From contig NZ_JAPUBN010000013.1 in assembly GCF_026966905.1 (NCBI RefSeq), forward strand, positions 1-64,000: a stretch of 64,000 bases of DNA, given 5' to 3'. Source of the DNA: Marinomonas phaeophyticola (GTDB lineage Bacteria; Pseudomonadota; Gammaproteobacteria; Pseudomonadales; Marinomonadaceae). The notes below the pieces were generated by a model. The model ran no database searches and was not told the origin of the DNA. It saw only the letters and a program-made list of their open reading frames with translations. Both the position numbers and the translations under genes were made by a program. This document shows, one piece after another, positions 35,966-46,396 of this stretch. Every line of letters begins with the position of its first letter. Within the stretch, counting starts at the first letter, position 1.

Positions 35966-37513
35966 ATGGATTCAGGTAAAGAGATTACTTTCCCAGAAGG
36001 GGTTCAATTGGTATCAACAACGAATCTTGACAGCATTATTACTTATGCCAATCAAGCGTTTTGTGATATTGCCGGATACTCTTCTGAAGAGTTAGTGGGT
36101 AAACCGCATAATCAGGTTCGTCATGCCGACATGCCCAAAGAGGCATTTTCAAATATGTGGGCGGATTTAAAGGCGGATCGATCATGGAGAGGCCTAGTCA
36201 AAAATAGATGTAAAAATGGGGACTATTATTGGGTCGATGCTTATGTTTCACCCGTATATGAACAGGGTAAAAAGGTAGGATACCAATCAGTAAGGGTGAG
36301 CCCTTCGAAAGATCAAGTTAGAAAAGCAGACGCCTTGTATAAGCAAATTAATAGCGGAAAACTCGAGCAATCGACTAAATCTCATTCTTTATGCAATCGT
36401 TTCTTCCTGCAATATGGGATTTTTTGGGTTCTAGCTGATGCCTTGCTATTGAGTCTTGGAATGGTTGATCTGACAGTACTTAGTATTTTTATGCTAATGC
36501 AATTAGTCGCCCTTTCTTTCACTATTCCAATGATGAAACGTGTCGGATCTTTAAAGAGATTAAGTCGTCTGGTAAACAATAATCCGCTTATTCAAAAGCT
36601 ATTTTCTACTTCTATGGATGAGCTGGGACAAAGTGAATCGAGTATTGGGATGTTACAGGCACAAAATAGAACCGTGGTTGGCCGTCTTGATGATTATTCG
36701 AATCTAATGGCATCTTCAGTGAGTAGTACAAGAAAGGCGATGCTTGACGCTTATGATGGCAGTTTGAAAATACAGCAGCAAGTAGAAATGGTCACTTCTG
36801 CGGTCGGTCAATCTGCGAATGCAACAGAAGAGATTGCGAACAGCATAAATGCTACCTCTGAAGCCAGTAAAAAAGCGTCCTCTAGCGTCCAAAAAGGATT
36901 AGACAATGTGGAGAAGGTTCAGTCTAGCATTGAGTCGCTGAATCTTAACATGTCGGCAACGTCTGAAAAGACCTTGCAATTGCAAAGTAGTACGAATGAA
37001 ATTGAGCATATTTTGTTGGTTATCAGCCAAATCGCAGAACAAACAAACCTATTGGCTTTAAATGCTGCTATTGAAGCCGCCCGAGCAGGAGAACATGGTC
37101 GAGGGTTCGCTGTAGTGGCCGATGAAGTTAGAACCCTAGCTTCAAAAACTCAGGGATCTACAGAAGAAATTCGTATTGCGATTGAGCAAGTGCAAAAATC
37201 TGTTGGTGAAACGGTTGAGAGTATTAAGAGCAATCAGCTGAGTCTAGCGGACCTTTCAGTGGATGTGAAAAATAATAGTGACTTATTTTCCTCTCTTAGT
37301 ACGCTTATGACAGAAGTCTCTGACAGAACCATTCAGGTAGCGAGTGCGGCAGAGGAGCAGTCTTCAGTGGCAATTGAGATACAAGATAACATGTTACATA
37401 TTCGAGAAGGCGTTGAAATAAACTTGCAGTCTGCAAAAAACATTCAAAAACAGAGCGGTGAATTGGATAAGTTAGCGAATGATTTAGGATCAATTGTGAC
37501 TGCATTTAAGTAA
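35966..37513 (+). CDS. Aer-like PAS-domain methyl-accepting chemotaxis protein
   Basis: A 515-residue chemoreceptor without a periplasmic sensor. A cytoplasmic N-terminal PAS domain (about 10-115) has the Aer features [30 protein letters not shown] and [15 protein letters not shown], the last typical of FAD-binding Aer PAS domains. Two membrane helices in a hairpin (about 148-190) anchor it. The C-terminal signalling domain has the hairpin tip [20 protein letters not shown]. By analogy with Aer it may sense redox or energy state. AAGGAG precedes the ATG, and terminators on both sides make it a single gene. Confidence 0.9.
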   Translation: MDSGKEITFPEGVQLVSTTNLDSIITYANQAFCDIAGYSSEELVGKPHNQVRHADMPKEAFSNMWADLKADRSWRGLVKNRCKNGDYYWVDAYVSPVYEQGKKVGYQSVRVSPSKDQVRKADALYKQINSGKLEQSTKSHSLCNRFFLQYGIFWVLADALLLSLGMVDLTVLSIFMLMQLVALSFTIPMMKRVGSLKRLSRLVNNNPLIQKLFSTSMDELGQSESSIGMLQAQNRTVVGRLDDYSNLMASSVSSTRKAMLDAYDGSLKIQQQVEMVTSAVGQSANATEEIANSINATSEASKKASSSVQKGLDNVEKVQSSIESLNLNMSATSEKTLQLQSSTNEIEHILLVISQIAEQTNLLALNAAIEAARAGEHGRGFAVVADEVRTLASKTQGSTEEIRIAIEQVQKSVGETVESIKSNQLSLADLSVDVKNNSDLFSSLSTLMTEVSDRTIQVASAAEEQSSVAIEIQDNMLHIREGVEINLQSAKNIQKQSGELDKLANDLGSIVTAFK

Positions 37514-37530
37514 GCTGAAGTGAACTATGT

Positions 37531-37577
37531 AAAAAGCAACCTTGATGTATTCAGTTATGAGATCAAGGCTGCTTTTT
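37531..37577. terminator. Bidirectional terminator between chemoreceptor and antiporter genes
   Basis: AAAAAGCA and CCTTGAT (37531-37545) pair with ATCAAGG and TGCTTTTT (37562-37576), with one internal mismatch and a 16-base loop. A on the left and T on the right suit both convergent genes. Confidence 0.88.
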
Positions 37578-37603
37578 AAGATATTACTTAGTCACTTTGT
37601 ACA

Positions 37604-39199
37604 TTATTGAGGCAAAGGCGTTGCTGTTGAACTGGACAAACCGATAAGTTGGAGACTTTCTTCCGCAAAGCCTGTTCCTGCTTCGGTATAAAAATTAAAG
37701 ACGTTGTCTATGTCTGCCGCCAATAACTCTTCTCGCTCATCTTGGTAGCGAGCAATGGCGGCGATTTGCTTGTTATATCCTGATTTGCGCAATTGCATGG
37801 TAATGTTGCTACTGTCCTTAATCGTTGGTAAGGCGAGTAGGATCAATTCAATACCTTTAGTGTCCAACTTTTCCCATAAGTCAGCATCTTCACCGTCCCC
37901 AAAAAACACATTATCGCCATCGCTTTTCATAGAAGAAATACGAACCCTATCTGCATCCATGCCCGCAACCTGCTTACCTAATGTGTGTCGTAGTGATTCA
38001 AATGCGCCTCTTCCTACTCGTCCCAGCCCGACAACTAAGATGCGGGTATCTTTCGGTTGAATAAAGCTATCTTCATCTAAACAGACATCAGATTCAAAGC
38101 TTTTTATATTCTCTTTATGTCGTAAATAGAGTCTATGGGCATTCTTATAAAGTACGCTAGTAATAACAAAGGATACAGAAACGGATAGCGCTAGAATAAC
38201 GAGCCATTCTTTGCTTAACCAACCGCTATCAACACTTAATGCGGCTACAATTAAACCGAACTCACTGTAGTTTGACATAGAGAGTGCGGTTAGAAACGCG
38301 GTACGCCCTCGGAGTTTTAAACGAGTAAAAATAATAAAGAATAGGGCAAACTTAATTATTAAAAATACGCTAAGAACGAAAGACATGCCTAACATGCCTA
38401 GAGTGGGTAATGCGGTAAACCCTATCGATAAGAAAAACCCAATCAGGAATATGTCTTTAAAATTCATTAAGGCTTTGTTTAATTCAGAGGACTTCGAATG
38501 TGATGCTAATAAAATTCCCAGAATCAGTGCGCCTAAATCGCCTTTTACACCAACAGAGTAAAATAATTCATAGCCACCAAAGGCTAAGAATAAGCCTGCT
38601 AATGGAAGCATTTCTCCATGGCCAACTTTGTCTAATAAGCGGTATAGAAAGGGGCGTAATAAAATTAACCCAAATAATCCAATGGCCCAAATAGTAGGGA
38701 CTTTTCCTGTCGCTAAGACTAAAAAGACGACGGCTACAATATCTTGCATAACCAAAACACCAAGAGCGATTTGGCCGTGGCGAGTTTTCATCTCCCCTGC
38801 ATCTTCTAACAGCTTGATAACACATACGGTACTACTAAAGCTGAGAGCGAAACCAATAATGAGAGCGGTTTTAAAGTCTAAATCACTAAAATAGGGCAGA
38901 TTGATAGCCGCAAAAAACATGACACAGGACGCCGTTACCATACTCCAAAGTGCTTTATGGGAAAGCGTTCCTAACCAAATTTCACTTTTTAGCAGGTCCT
39001 TTACGTGCAGTTTTAAACCAATGCAAAATAGCATTAATGTAATGCCGACATGAGCTAAAGTATCGAGAGAGGAAGAAGCTTCTATTCCTAAAAAATTGAG
39101 GAAAAAGCCAGCCGCTAAGAAACCTATCAAAGGCGGCATATTGATCATTTTCATCGCTAAACCGCATAGAAATGCACACAGTATCCAAATAAATTCCAT
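37604..39199 (-). CDS. CPA2-family cation:proton antiporter with TrkA-N domain (YbaL/KefB-like)
   Basis: A 531-residue inner-membrane protein. About twelve membrane helices (roughly 1-365) form a Na+/H+-exchanger domain. A cytoplasmic RCK/TrkA-N domain follows, with the nucleotide-binding ILVVGLGRVGRGAFESL near 395. No TrkA-C domain is present. The family includes glutathione-gated potassium efflux proteins (KefB/KefC) and YbaL; the sequence alone does not decide ion or gating ligand. It is transcribed towards the chemoreceptor gene and has a terminator on each side. Confidence 0.87.
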   Translation of the reverse strand: MEFIWILCAFLCGLAMKMINMPPLIGFLAAGFFLNFLGIEASSSLDTLAHVGITLMLFCIGLKLHVKDLLKSEIWLGTLSHKALWSMVTASCVMFFAAINLPYFSDLDFKTALIIGFALSFSSTVCVIKLLEDAGEMKTRHGQIALGVLVMQDIVAVVFLVLATGKVPTIWAIGLFGLILLRPFLYRLLDKVGHGEMLPLAGLFLAFGGYELFYSVGVKGDLGALILGILLASHSKSSELNKALMNFKDIFLIGFFLSIGFTALPTLGMLGMSFVLSVFLIIKFALFFIIFTRLKLRGRTAFLTALSMSNYSEFGLIVAALSVDSGWLSKEWLVILALSVSVSFVITSVLYKNAHRLYLRHKENIKSFESDVCLDEDSFIQPKDTRILVVGLGRVGRGAFESLRHTLGKQVAGMDADRVRISSMKSDGDNVFFGDGEDADLWEKLDTKGIELILLALPTIKDSSNITMQLRKSGYNKQIAAIARYQDEREELLAADIDNVFNFYTEAGTGFAEESLQLIGLSSSTATPLPQ

Positions 39200-39276
39200 T
39201 CAAACCCTCTATTAATAAAATCAAAACTCAAAAAAATAATAAAGTATCATAAGCTATTACAAGAATGGCTTTCATT

Positions 39277-39312
39277 AAAAAGGCCAAGTAATGACAAGTA
39301 CTTGGCCTTTTT
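39277..39312 (-). terminator. Terminator of the dCache chemoreceptor gene
   Basis: A perfect 14-pair stem (39277-39290 with 39299-39312) has an 8-base loop, with A on one flank and T on the other. It lies 27 bases past the stop of the minus-strand chemoreceptor gene. Confidence 0.92.
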
Positions 39313-39338
39313 AACCCGACATTATAAAAACAGCGTTA

Positions 39339-41225
39339 TTACACTTTGAATTTGTCCAACGCGTGAGATTGTTGGTCGGTTAGTTCAACCATTGTTTTGC
39401 ATAAGTCTTTTTGATTTTTTGCGCTTTCAGAGACCGATTGACTAATATCGCGAATATTTGTGGTATTACGATTAATTTCGTTTGATGTCGCGCTTTGTTC
39501 TTCTGCGGCTGTGGCGATTTGTACATTCATATTATTAATTTCAATAATACTCTCTCGAATTGCATTTAAAGAACGGCTTGCTTTACTTGCAACCGTTTGA
39601 GTGGCATTCGCGTTATCACAGCTTTTCAGGATGACCTCTTCAGCATTACGAACACCAACCTGTAACTGATTGATCATTTTTTGAATTTGCTCAGTCGATT
39701 CTTGGGTTTTGGATGCTAAGGTTCTTACTTCATCGGCCACTACCGCAAATCCTCGACCATGCTCCCCGGCACGAGCCGCTTCAATAGCAGCATTAAGTGC
39801 AAGTAAGTTCGTTTGGTCTGCAATATCGGTTATGACCGTTAAAATAGACTCAATATTATTACTGTAGCTCACCAGTTCATTAATCGTTGTAACAACGCTC
39901 CCCATTTGGTCTGTTAACTCAACGATGGAAGATGTTGTCTGGTTAACAATATTAACTCCTTCTTTTGCAGCAATATCGGCTTTATTCGCTCGATCTGCTG
40001 CGGTTTGAGCATTATCCGCCACATCATGAGCCGTGGCCGACATCTCATGCATAGCGGTTGCCAGTTGATCAAGTTCATTAAGTTGCATTTGTAACTGAGT
40101 GGCGGAATGGGAAGATGAGGATTCGGTTTCGTTAGTATTGGTACGAACCTCTGCAGATAAAGACTTAATTTCAACAATGAGTTTTTGTAAATAATCTATA
40201 AATTGATTAAAGGCATTGGATACTTCGCCAAACTCATCGTTACTAACGATATCTAAACGCTTAGTAAGGTCTCCATCACCACTGTTAATTTCTTGTAATG
40301 ATTCTCTTATTGCTTGTAGCGGTTGTAATAGACGTACAACGACAAAGTACAAAATACTTGAACAAACAAGCGCTGAAATAATCGTACTAAGCAGAGCGGT
40401 CCAACCAAAATCTCTGGCGTCTTTGAGTACTTTTGATTGGTCTAAGACAACCCCAATGTACCAGTCTGTCCCATACAAATCGGGCAGTGGACTATAAGAG
40501 GTAAAAACAGGTGTGCCGTCAATTAGATTGCCTTCTATTAACTCAAGTGAAAACGATTGCTGTCCATCTTGGATGAAATCAGTGACGGGCTTGCCATTTA
40601 AATCAGCGTTTGGATGGCTAACAATCGTCCCGTATTTATCAACTAAAAATGCATAGCCGGATTCATTGAATGTCAGTGTGTTAACGGCATCAGAAATGGT
40701 TTTGAGGCTTAAATCACCACCAAAAACGCCCTTGAATTTACCCTTGTCTGTCAAATTGGCTATCGCTGAAATAATAATATCGCCAGTGACTGAATCCGCA
40801 TAAGGATCGGAGAAAACGGCGCGATTATGCTTTTGAGCTATCGGGTACCAAGGACGTTTTCGTGCATCCCAATCGGCCGGCGGCTCCCATGTAGGGCTAT
40901 TGGTGATGGCTTTACCATCGCTTTCTAAACCACCAAAAAGAATCATAAACTCTTTGTTAAAAACAGGTGTGTTGAATGTATTCGTGATGTTTTTTTTATT
41001 AAAGTCAGAATCGATTGTTTGAGCAATAGCATTTAATAAACTTAACTTTCCGTTAAGCCAATTATTAATTTGCAGTGCCAGAACTTTGCTGGTTTCTTGA
41101 GTGCTGGTTGCCGTTTTTTCAAATAGGGCGGTTTTTAAACTGTTGTATTGCATCCATGAATAGAGGGAAAACATAACAACGATGACGAGTGAGGCGCATA
41201 ATGCGACTTTATGGGATACTTTCAT
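39339..41225 (-). CDS. Methyl-accepting chemotaxis protein with dCache sensor
   Basis: A 628-residue transmembrane chemoreceptor. The first helix (about 6-26) is followed by a periplasmic double-Cache domain of about 240 residues. A second helix (about 270-295), a HAMP domain and a signalling domain with [20 protein letters not shown] complete it. The sensor has [11 protein letters not shown] and [13 protein letters not shown]. These resemble the amino-acid-binding dCache_1 signature, but the tyrosine that normally precedes the arginines is tryptophan (WDARKRPWY). I chose the ATG at 41225; a TTG eleven codons upstream is open but less likely. Ligand unknown. Confidence 0.9.
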   Translation of the reverse strand: MKVSHKVALCASLVIVVMFSLYSWMQYNSLKTALFEKTATSTQETSKVLALQINNWLNGKLSLLNAIAQTIDSDFNKKNITNTFNTPVFNKEFMILFGGLESDGKAITNSPTWEPPADWDARKRPWYPIAQKHNRAVFSDPYADSVTGDIIISAIANLTDKGKFKGVFGGDLSLKTISDAVNTLTFNESGYAFLVDKYGTIVSHPNADLNGKPVTDFIQDGQQSFSLELIEGNLIDGTPVFTSYSPLPDLYGTDWYIGVVLDQSKVLKDARDFGWTALLSTIISALVCSSILYFVVVRLLQPLQAIRESLQEINSGDGDLTKRLDIVSNDEFGEVSNAFNQFIDYLQKLIVEIKSLSAEVRTNTNETESSSSHSATQLQMQLNELDQLATAMHEMSATAHDVADNAQTAADRANKADIAAKEGVNIVNQTTSSIVELTDQMGSVVTTINELVSYSNNIESILTVITDIADQTNLLALNAAIEAARAGEHGRGFAVVADEVRTLASKTQESTEQIQKMINQLQVGVRNAEEVILKSCDNANATQTVASKASRSLNAIRESIIEINNMNVQIATAAEEQSATSNEINRNTTNIRDISQSVSESAKNQKDLCKTMVELTDQQSHALDKFKV

Positions 41226-41499
41226 TTTAGGCACCGTCTTAGTAGGGTTGATAAGCAATGCATATTACCATGCTTGTTCGTAGTTATTACTTGGAGAAAA
41301 TCCATTAGGTAATCTTTTTTTTGTATATTACCCTATTTTAAAAATAACAATTAGCGTTCTAAAAAAGCAATCATATCTTGGTTGTTTTGCCATTTTATGG
41401 ATTACTGAATGAGTATAGCCGTAAATTTATGACTTCTGATACTAAAGGTACATTCAATCACGTAAAATAGCTGAATTCTTAATTTAGTGACTTATTTGT

Positions 41500-42825
41500 A
41501 TGTTTTTTTCAACATCCTCTTTTTATTCTCCTCAAGCGAAAGAACTCTTCAAAATGACATTGCCGATGGTATTCGGCATTTTTTCATTATTAAGTTTTCA
41601 GCTCGTTGATAGTGCATTTATTGGACAGCTCGGTGTTCTTCCTTTAGCTGCGCAAGGGTTTACCTTGCCTATGCAGATGATTTTGATTGGCTTACAAGTT
41701 GGTTTAGGCATTGCTACAACCGCTATTATTTCTCGAGCATTAGGAGCTAATAATCTAGAACATGCCCGCCAATTAGGGGGGCTTGTTTTACTGATTGGTG
41801 GCATTGGTATTGCTGTTTGCTGCGTGTTAATTTGGTCATTTCGACAACCTATTTTACTTTTTTTAGGGGCGCCAGAAGACGTGTTTATGATGATTGAAGG
41901 TTATTGGCCCCATTGGTTATTCAGTGCATGGTTAGGCGCCTTTATTTATTTTCTGAACAGCCTTTGTCGAGCCAATGGAAACACCATGCTACCCGGTATT
42001 ATGATGGTCATTACTAGTATTGTTAATTTGATATTAGACCCGCTCTTTATTTTTACATTTGGACTGGGGTTGAATGGTGCGGCAATGGCCACTTCTTGTG
42101 CGTTTTTTATTGGAGGGATTATCGTTGTTTTACGTATTTCACAAAGTCATTGGACCAGTTTTAAATGGGAGAATCTTGATGTATTAGCAAGCCTAAAATC
42201 CATCTCTCATATTATGGGACCGGCTATGGTTAGTCAGTTGCTTCCTCCTGTGTCTTCCGTTTTAGCCACCAAGTTAATTGCTTCTTTTGGAGCGGTTGCT
42301 GTTGGAGCGTGGGCATTAGGCTCTCGTTTTGAATTCTTTTTATTAGTGGTAGTGTTAGCGCTAACTATGTCTATACCTCCTATGGTTGGGCGTTTGTTAG
42401 GTGCAAAGGAATACGATCGAATAGAAGAGTTAGTCATTATCGCAGGCAAATTTGTAATTTTTTTACAGGTGTTTTTTGCTGTTATTGCTTTTATTGGTGC
42501 GACTTTATTGTCGTCTTGGATGACGAGCGATAATGATGTTCAGGCTATTTTGAAATTGTTTATTATGATTGTTCCTATTAGTTTAAGTTCACTTGGTATC
42601 TGTATGTTAATGGTGTCTGTATCTAATGCACTAGGTCATTCTTATTCTGCTTTATTCATGTCGGCGTTAAGGCTTTTTGCTTTCTTCTTGCCTTGTATCT
42701 GGTTAGGAGCCTGGGTGGGTGGTTTAGAAGGTATTTTTGCTGGTGTCTTTTTCGGTAATGTTTTTGCAGGGATCGCGGCGTGGTTAATATATGCAAGAGT
42801 GTTACGTCAGCTTAGAACGGCATAA
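41500..42825 (+). CDS. MATE-family multidrug/toxin exporter
   Basis: A 441-residue integral membrane protein with about twelve helices in two MATE halves. The N-terminal FQLVDSAFIGQLGVLPLAA and the GLQVGLGIATTAIISRALGA region are typical of the DinF/NorM superfamily. Such proteins export drugs or metabolites using Na+ or H+ gradients. No clear ribosome binding site precedes the ATG; an ATG 18 codons later (MTLPMVFG) is an alternative start. It stands alone between the chemoreceptor and the heme operon. Substrate unknown. Confidence 0.9.
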   Translation: MFFSTSSFYSPQAKELFKMTLPMVFGIFSLLSFQLVDSAFIGQLGVLPLAAQGFTLPMQMILIGLQVGLGIATTAIISRALGANNLEHARQLGGLVLLIGGIGIAVCCVLIWSFRQPILLFLGAPEDVFMMIEGYWPHWLFSAWLGAFIYFLNSLCRANGNTMLPGIMMVITSIVNLILDPLFIFTFGLGLNGAAMATSCAFFIGGIIVVLRISQSHWTSFKWENLDVLASLKSISHIMGPAMVSQLLPPVSSVLATKLIASFGAVAVGAWALGSRFEFFLLVVVLALTMSIPPMVGRLLGAKEYDRIEELVIIAGKFVIFLQVFFAVIAFIGATLLSSWMTSDNDVQAILKLFIMIVPISLSSLGICMLMVSVSNALGHSYSALFMSALRLFAFFLPCIWLGAWVGGLEGIFAGVFFGNVFAGIAAWLIYARVLRQLRTA

Positions 42826-43067
42826 ACACTTTTTTATCTCCTCTCCTAAATAGACTCTAAAAGCCAAATTTGGTAATGATTGCCTAGTTTGGCTGGATCT
42901 CCCTAGCGATTCCCCTTTTCCGTATTTTTAAAACTCTCGTATCCTAGATTGAGTGACACACTTGGTTGTCGCTCCGGATAGCATTTCAGTTAATTTAAGT
43001 TGATTAGTAAAGCGTTATTAATAGAAGGCCATGTATCGGTTCGTTTTCATGGCATAAAAATCTTTAC
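42826..43067. other. Intergenic region after the MATE gene
   Basis: No gene was found. A small hairpin of AGCCAAA (42862-42868) with TTTGGCT (42888-42894) lies 37 bases after the MATE stop and may end its transcript. The heme operon promoter begins just downstream. Confidence 0.4.
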
Positions 43068-43128
43068 ATAAATGAGAATCATTATTGACAGCTACTAACT
43101 TAAAGTAAATAATAACCGTTATCATTTA
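43068..43128 (+). promoter_or_regulatory. Heme operon promoter with two Fur-box-like sites
   Basis: TTGACA (43085-43090) and AATAAT (43108-43113) are spaced by 17 bases, a strong sigma-70 promoter. ATAAATGAGAATCATTATT (43068-43086) matches the classical 19-bp Fur consensus at 14 positions and overlaps the -35. A second weaker Fur-like sequence (complement AAATGATAACGGTTATT, about 43110-43126) covers the -10 and beyond. This predicts repression when iron is plentiful and expression under iron starvation. Confidence 0.82.
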
Positions 43129-43146
43129 CATGTTTTGGTTCCTGTT

Positions 43147-45125
43147 ATGAAGCTTGCTTTGCCTATCACTCTTATTCTGTTTAATTTCCCTGCCTATGCT
43201 GAAGAAACTCATTCGGCGATGAAATTAGATGAGCTGGTTGTTACCGGAACACGTTCACAAAAAACTTTATCTGACACACCTGTACGTACCGAAGTCATTA
43301 CAAAAGAGCAGCTACAAACTCATAATGCAAAAACAGTAGCGGAAGCATTAAGAGGCATTCCTAATATTTTATTAAAGCCGATACATGGAAAAAGCGGCTT
43401 TGAAGTATGGATGCAAGGTTTATCGAGTGATCGGGTCAAAATATTAATCGATGGTTTGCCTGTGTCGGCAACAACGGGCTCTAGTGTGGATGTAACTCAA
43501 TTATCTACGGTGGGTGTTGAACGTATTGAAATTGTTAAAGGGGCTACATCGGCATTGTATGGCAGCTCTGCGATGGGTGGTGTTGTGAATGTGATTACAG
43601 AAAAAGTGTCTGGCAACCGAACCCGCTACGCATTGTCTTTAGAAGCCGGCAGTTTCGCTGAAGATAATCCTAATGGTGATGAATTGAGCCCAGCATTTCG
43701 TCGCGTAAGTGCAACGGGAGTGAGCACCCTAGGTACTCTAACAGGAAGAGTGTCTGCCGACTTAAGTGACTCAGATGGCTTTGATGCTACGCCAAACACC
43801 TGGTCGACTCAAGGAGCAAGAGGGATGCGCTCTACACTTGGGGTTGATCTTGTTTGGAATAAAACAGCAACCACTCAATATTCTTTTGGGGTTGAGCGAT
43901 ATGCAGAAGATTTAAAGAGCAATCTACAAGAAAATGTAGGAGGGAAAGCCATTAATAAAATAAAAATGGAAGATACCGAAAGGATTCGGCTTGATTCGAC
44001 TGCCCAATGGGACTTAGAGCAAGGTGTATTGAGCGCCTCATTTATCAAAGAAACCCTAGACAATACGACTTATCAAGATGTGGTTGTCACACCTGAAAAA
44101 GAGGAAAGAAGGGATGCCAGTTTAGCCTTCCAGCAAGCGAATTTAGATTGGATGATGCCAATATCGGCCTATCATACTCTTAATGTCGGTGGTCAGATAT
44201 TTGAAGAAACACTTAGTCAAAAAAAGAATCACTTTATGAAGTGGATCCCGACACTCGTCGGAATAGCACGGATATCTATGCTCAAAGTGACTTGTTTTAT
44301 GGAAACTGGGAGTTTCTCCCTGGAATGAGAGTGCAAGATGATAGTGATTTTGGCATTCACCTAGCGCCAAAAATCAATGCCAGGTATGACTTTGACAGTG
44401 GTTCGGAGTGGGAAAGGTATTTACGTGCCGGGATAGGTGCCGGCTATAGAGTGCCGAATTTGAAAGAGCGTCACTATCTGTTTGATCACAGTCATTTAGG
44501 TTACATAGTGAACGGTAATGATGACTTAGTTCCAGAAGAATCTATGAGTTATCAGCTTGGAATAGGGATTGAAAATGGTCCGTCTCAACGTTATGAAATT
44601 AACCTTTTTCTAAATAATATTAACAACATGATTACTACTGGTTTTGATCAGGAAAGTACGGCTTCGAGGTTTGACGGCGTACAGGTCTTTCGTTATCAAA
44701 ATACTGAAAAAGCCCGTACCTATGGTGCTGAATTTAGTTTACAACAACCTCTTTCTACTTATTTATCACTGCAAGCTGGGTACACCTGGATGCAAAGTGA
44801 AAATCTTAAAACGGGTACGGCATTGACTCGTCGGCCTGATCATCAAATCAATCTTGCTTTAGAGGCGTTTATACCGAATTGGGACGCGCGAGTGTCTCTT
44901 TTAGGACGTTATCAATCGGCTGAATTTGTGGATGAACTGTCAACTATGCGTTCCCCTTCATGGAGTGAATTTGATGTCAAATTTAATAAAGCACTTACCG
45001 ATCAATTTAGTTTTTTCACAGGTGTTAATAATTTTACAGATGTGCAAAAAGATTTTACTAATGGAATGGATTTCCGTCCAGAAATAGGACGTTACCTATA
45101 TCTTGGCGTGACTTTCTCAGGTTAA
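43147..45125 (+). pseudogene. hmuR: TonB-dependent heme/hemoglobin receptor, frame broken at an A run
   Basis: Outer-membrane receptor that brings heme to the periplasm with TonB energy. A signal peptide ends near AYAEE. A TonB-box-like stretch DELVVTG (28-34), the plug domain (LIDGLPVSAT, GATSALYGSSAMGGVVNVIT) and a beta barrel follow. The heme-receptor region YRVPNLKERHYLFDHSHLG precedes NGNDDLVPE, like the FRAP/NPNL box. The first frame stops at 44328. The barrel continues in another frame to 45125. The switch is at seven A (44219-44225); eight A restores SQKKESLYEVDPDTRRNS and one protein of about 659 residues ending in GVTFSG, a normal barrel end. Probably intact in the organism. First gene of the operon. 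Confidence 0.88.
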
Positions 45126-45178
45126 TACTGGCTGAGAATACATTGAATATTAATAATAAACGAGTAAAAGAGGAGTCT

Positions 45179-46369
45179 ATGTCTATCCAATTTAAACGCG
45201 ATCTTCCAAAGCGAATTTTATATCCAACAAGTGTTCTTTTGGGATCTATTGTCTTAGTAGCCTGTGGGGGAGGCAGTGATGGGGATAACGGTACAACGAC
45301 AGACCCTGAAACTCATCCTAGTAGCTTATCGCAAATCATTGATGCCAGTGATTATACGGAGTTTACCTATTTTAACTTGAACACCAATAACGTAGTTGAG
45401 TTAACAGAGGAAGAGGCGAAAGCGTCAACTGATTGGCATATAGGATTTCGACGTTCGTCCATTATCCTAAATGGAGGCACTTCAGGAGGAGGTCAGGTTG
45501 CTGGTGCACTGGCTGTTTCTCAAGAGGGCTTTTATCAGAATGGCGAAGCGGACCCCAATGTCTTTTTAAATGCCTCGCCTGAGGCGGAACTGGAACATTT
45601 GACGGCGGATATTGATTTATCAAGTCTTAGTTATCAAACCGATACCTTCTCATACGCCATAACAGGATCCGGTGAAATATCCGGCACAACACTGGATATG
45701 GGGTGGTATAACTATGACTTCACTACCCATGCAATCAGTGCAAATACGAATAACATGTGGCTACTAAAATCCGCTGCTGGTGACAGCTATGCTCGTTTTT
45801 CAACACAAACGCTGGAGTATGGAGATGCTTTGAAGGTCACCTTTGTTTTTGACGTTCAAACGGCGGGTACCAACCAATTTGTGGATAACAATGCGGTTTT
45901 TACCGCTTCTATCCCCAATACGGGCGGTAAAGCGTGTTTTGACTTTGATAATAGCCGCAATGTTGATTGCGAAACGAATACGGACTGGGATGTACAGTTA
46001 GTCCTTCAGGGAAGAGATTTTATTCTTAAAACCAACAGTGGGCCATCAGGAGAAGGAAGTGGTGGCGCATTTGGTCCTTTTTTAACAACAGAAAAAACAA
46101 CCTATGTTTCTGGAACGACAACGTCGGCAGGAACGGATATCAGTCGCCACTATTTGAGTGATAGTAATGAAGGTATTTTTTCAGAGCAATCTTGGTATGC
46201 CTACAACCTCAGTAATGGGCATAAATTATGGCCAAACTACCGTGTGTACGTTATTGATACGGATCAAACCGATGCGCTATCTCCACAATACAAGTTGCAG
46301 ATTACCAATTATTACTCTGATACCGGAGTGAGTGGTTACCCTAATATTCGTTTTCAAGACGCTAACTAA
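45179..46369 (+). CDS. hmuY: HmuY-like heme-binding lipoprotein with two HmuY-type halves
   Basis: A 396-residue lipoprotein; the signal peptide ends with the lipobox LVAC (Cys29), followed by a Gly/Asp-rich tether. Two regions look alike. The first has STDWHIGFRRSSIILNGGTSG, and the second has NTDWDVQLVLQGRDFILKTNSG and then SWYAYNLSNGHKLWPNYRVY. Both match the HmuY pattern of a Trp-Asp strand followed by an Asn-Gly/Ser-Gly turn. HmuY of Porphyromonas is about half this length and passes heme to HmuR. I use the ATG at 45179 (AAGAGG upstream). It follows the receptor gene by 53 bases and precedes hmuS by 27. Confidence 0.8.
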   Translation: MSIQFKRDLPKRILYPTSVLLGSIVLVACGGGSDGDNGTTTDPETHPSSLSQIIDASDYTEFTYFNLNTNNVVELTEEEAKASTDWHIGFRRSSIILNGGTSGGGQVAGALAVSQEGFYQNGEADPNVFLNASPEAELEHLTADIDLSSLSYQTDTFSYAITGSGEISGTTLDMGWYNYDFTTHAISANTNNMWLLKSAAGDSYARFSTQTLEYGDALKVTFVFDVQTAGTNQFVDNNAVFTASIPNTGGKACFDFDNSRNVDCETNTDWDVQLVLQGRDFILKTNSGPSGEGSGGAFGPFLTTEKTTYVSGTTTSAGTDISRHYLSDSNEGIFSEQSWYAYNLSNGHKLWPNYRVYVIDTDQTDALSPQYKLQITNYYSDTGVSGYPNIRFQDAN

Positions 46370-46396
46370 TTTATTCTCAGTTAAGGAGAGCAATGT

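Noticed and set aside
44241..45125. A second small outer-membrane protein gene
   Set aside because: It is the C-terminal barrel of the heme receptor, put out of frame at the A run 44219-44225.
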